64,000 nt of DNA, from positions 1,240,001-1,304,000 of the forward strand of contig NZ_CP148048.1 in assembly GCF_037482165.1 (NCBI RefSeq). Reading direction: 5' to 3'. The notes under the pieces are model-generated. The model worked only from the letters and a program-made list of their open reading frames with translations, was not told the DNA's origin and did no database searches. Origin of the DNA: Parvimonas micra. GTDB taxonomy: Bacteria; Bacillota; Clostridia; Tissierellales; Peptoniphilaceae. How positions within the stretch are numbered: position 1 is the stretch's first letter; each line of letters begins with the position of its first letter. Below, piece after piece: positions 63,085 through 64,000 of this stretch. The position numbers were made by a program, and so were the translations under genes.

Positions 63085-63173
63085 TGGCGGAGAGGGTGGG
63101 ATTCGAACCCACGTGGGCGTGAACCCAAACGGTTTTCAAGACCGCCTCGTTATGACCACTTCGATACCTCTCC
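63085..63173 (-). tRNA. tRNA-Ser(TGA)
   Basis: 89 bases with CCA, long variable arm; acceptor GGAGAGG/CCTCTCC; anticodon TGA in CTTGAAAAC. Confidence 0.96.
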
Positions 63174-63178
63174 ATGAA

Positions 63179-63254
63179 TGGTGATCCATCGGGGATTCGA
63201 ACCCCGGACACCCTGATTAAAAGTCAGGTGCTCTACCGACTGAGCTAATGAATC
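63179..63254 (-). tRNA. tRNA-Lys(TTT)
   Basis: 76 bases with CCA; acceptor GATTCAT/ATGGATC (one G-U); anticodon TTT in ACTTTTAATC. Confidence 0.96.
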
Positions 63255-63261
63255 ATAAAAT

Positions 63262-63338
63262 TGGCTGGGGTAGCAGGACTCGAACCTGCGGAATGCTAGA
63301 GTCAAAGTCTAGTGCCTTACCGACTTGGCTATACCCCA
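63262..63338 (-). tRNA. tRNA-Gln(TTG)
   Basis: 77 bases with CCA; acceptor TGGGGTA/TACCCCA; anticodon TTG in CTTTGACT. Confidence 0.96.
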
Positions 63339-63343
63339 AAGGT

Positions 63344-63420
<77 letters not shown>

Positions 63421-63424
63421 AAAA

Positions 63425-63498
63425 TGGAGCGGGTGAAGGGAATCGAACCCTCGCAACCAGCTTGGAAGGCTGGGGCTCTACCACTGAGCTACACCCGC
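63425..63498 (-). tRNA. tRNA-Gly(TCC)
   Basis: 74 bases with CCA; acceptor GCGGGTG/CACCCGC; anticodon TCC in CCTTCCAAG. Confidence 0.96.
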
Positions 63499-63537
63499 AT
63501 ATAAACTCAAACTTTATGGTCTTAACAAAAATTCAAT

Positions 63538-63622
63538 TGGTGGAGGAGAGTGGATTCGAACCACTGAAAGCGCAGCTAACGGATTTACAGTCCGTCCCCT
63601 TTGGCCACTCGGGAACTCCTCC
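63538..63622 (-). tRNA. tRNA-Tyr(GTA)
   Basis: 85 bases with CCA and long variable arm; acceptor GGAGGAG/CTCCTCC; anticodon GTA in ACTGTAAATC. Confidence 0.96.
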
Positions 63623-63644
63623 ATATAATCTACTAAAAGTAGAT

Positions 63645-63720
<76 letters not shown>

Positions 63721-63728
63721 ATATTTAT

Positions 63729-63805
63729 TGGCGACCTGGATGGGACTCGAACCCACGACCTCTAGCGTGACAGGCTAGCATTCTAACCAACTGAACTACC
63801 AGGCC
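63729..63805 (-). tRNA. tRNA-Asp(GTC)
   Basis: 77 bases with CCA; acceptor GGCCTGG/CCAGGTC; anticodon GTC in CCTGTCACG. Confidence 0.96.
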
Positions 63806-63810
63806 ATATT

Positions 63811-63886
63811 TGGTGGGCACAATAGGGCTCGAACCTATGACCCCCTGCTTGTAAGGCAGATGCTCTCCCAACTGAGCTATGCGCCC
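63811..63886 (-). tRNA. tRNA-Val(TAC)
   Basis: 76 bases with CCA; acceptor GGGCGCA/TGTGCCC (one G-U); anticodon TAC in CCTTACAAG. Confidence 0.96.
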
Positions 63887-63917
63887 AAATATTACCAATA
63901 AACCTACTAAAATAAAA

Positions 63918-63992
63918 TGGTGACCCCACCGGGATTCGAACCCGGGTTACCGCCGTGAAAGGGCGATGTCTTAACCGCTTGACCATGGGGCC
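63918..63992 (-). tRNA. tRNA-Glu(TTC)
   Basis: 75 bases with CCA; acceptor GGCCCCA/TGGGGTC; anticodon TTC in CCTTTCACG. First tRNA of the array visible here; the array's promoter lies beyond the window. Confidence 0.96.
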
Positions 63993-64000
63993 TCATCAAT

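Overview
The window is AT-rich, densely coded DNA from a low-GC Gram-positive anaerobe. It has strong AGGAGG-type ribosome binding sites, T-box and THF riboswitch control, PPDK-based pyruvate metabolism, an arginine deiminase pathway, and tRNA genes that encode their own CCA. Gene content and protein style suggest the Tissierellia/Peptoniphilaceae (Parvimonas-like). That placement is inference from the sequence, not a database result.

Layout. 1-7.8 kb: the 5' part of secA (-), folT behind a THF riboswitch, arcA, ileS behind an Ile T-box, and a glutathione peroxidase. 7.8-15 kb: a GntR-controlled ABC operon (regulator, DUF1648-like membrane protein, PLDc_N protein, ATPase, permease), two CPBP membrane proteases and an L,D-transpeptidase. 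15-20.3 kb: the PPDK regulatory protein and ppdK, then an IS1182-like insertion sequence with a frameshifted transposase, flanked by a duplicated 27-bp hairpin. 20.3-31.3 kb: mostly minus-strand housekeeping genes (psuK-psuG, rpsU, HIT, pncA-like, MATE, topA, GNAT, flavin reductase, thyA) and rpmE. 31.3-41.4 kb: a heterodimeric ABC exporter, a LacI regulator, and a five-gene cluster of two near-duplicate membrane proteins around a small secreted cationic protein, followed by an ABC ATPase and permease. 41.4-51.5 kb: iron alcohol dehydrogenase, M18 aminopeptidase, APC permease, potBCD, gpmA and brnQ. 51.6-57.3 kb: the str operon (rpsL-rpsG-fusA-tuf) and a lipase-like protein. 57.4-62.1 kb: arcB-arcC with a DMT transporter, and a divergent AraC-type regulator with two DNA-binding domains. 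62.1-64 kb: an array of 14 tRNA genes ending in a duplicated, partly broken tRNA-Phe.

How the genes fit together. ArcA with ArcB and ArcC makes a complete arginine deiminase route, but the genes are split by about 55 kb. PPDK and its regulatory kinase/phosphatase form one operon. FolT (folate uptake, THF-sensed) and ThyA are both part of folate economy. potBCD lacks its ATPase gene locally.

Most unusual items: (1) dispersed intergenic repeats whose hairpins keep their pairing while their sequence changes; (2) a BrnQ transporter with a C-terminal ribbon-helix-helix-like domain; (3) the ABC/secreted-protein cluster with duplicated membrane proteins that differ mainly in their extracellular part; (4) a eukaryote-like IleRS with a GIHH motif in place of HIGH; (5) an IS insertion that duplicated a whole hairpin; (6) tandem tRNA-Phe remnants.
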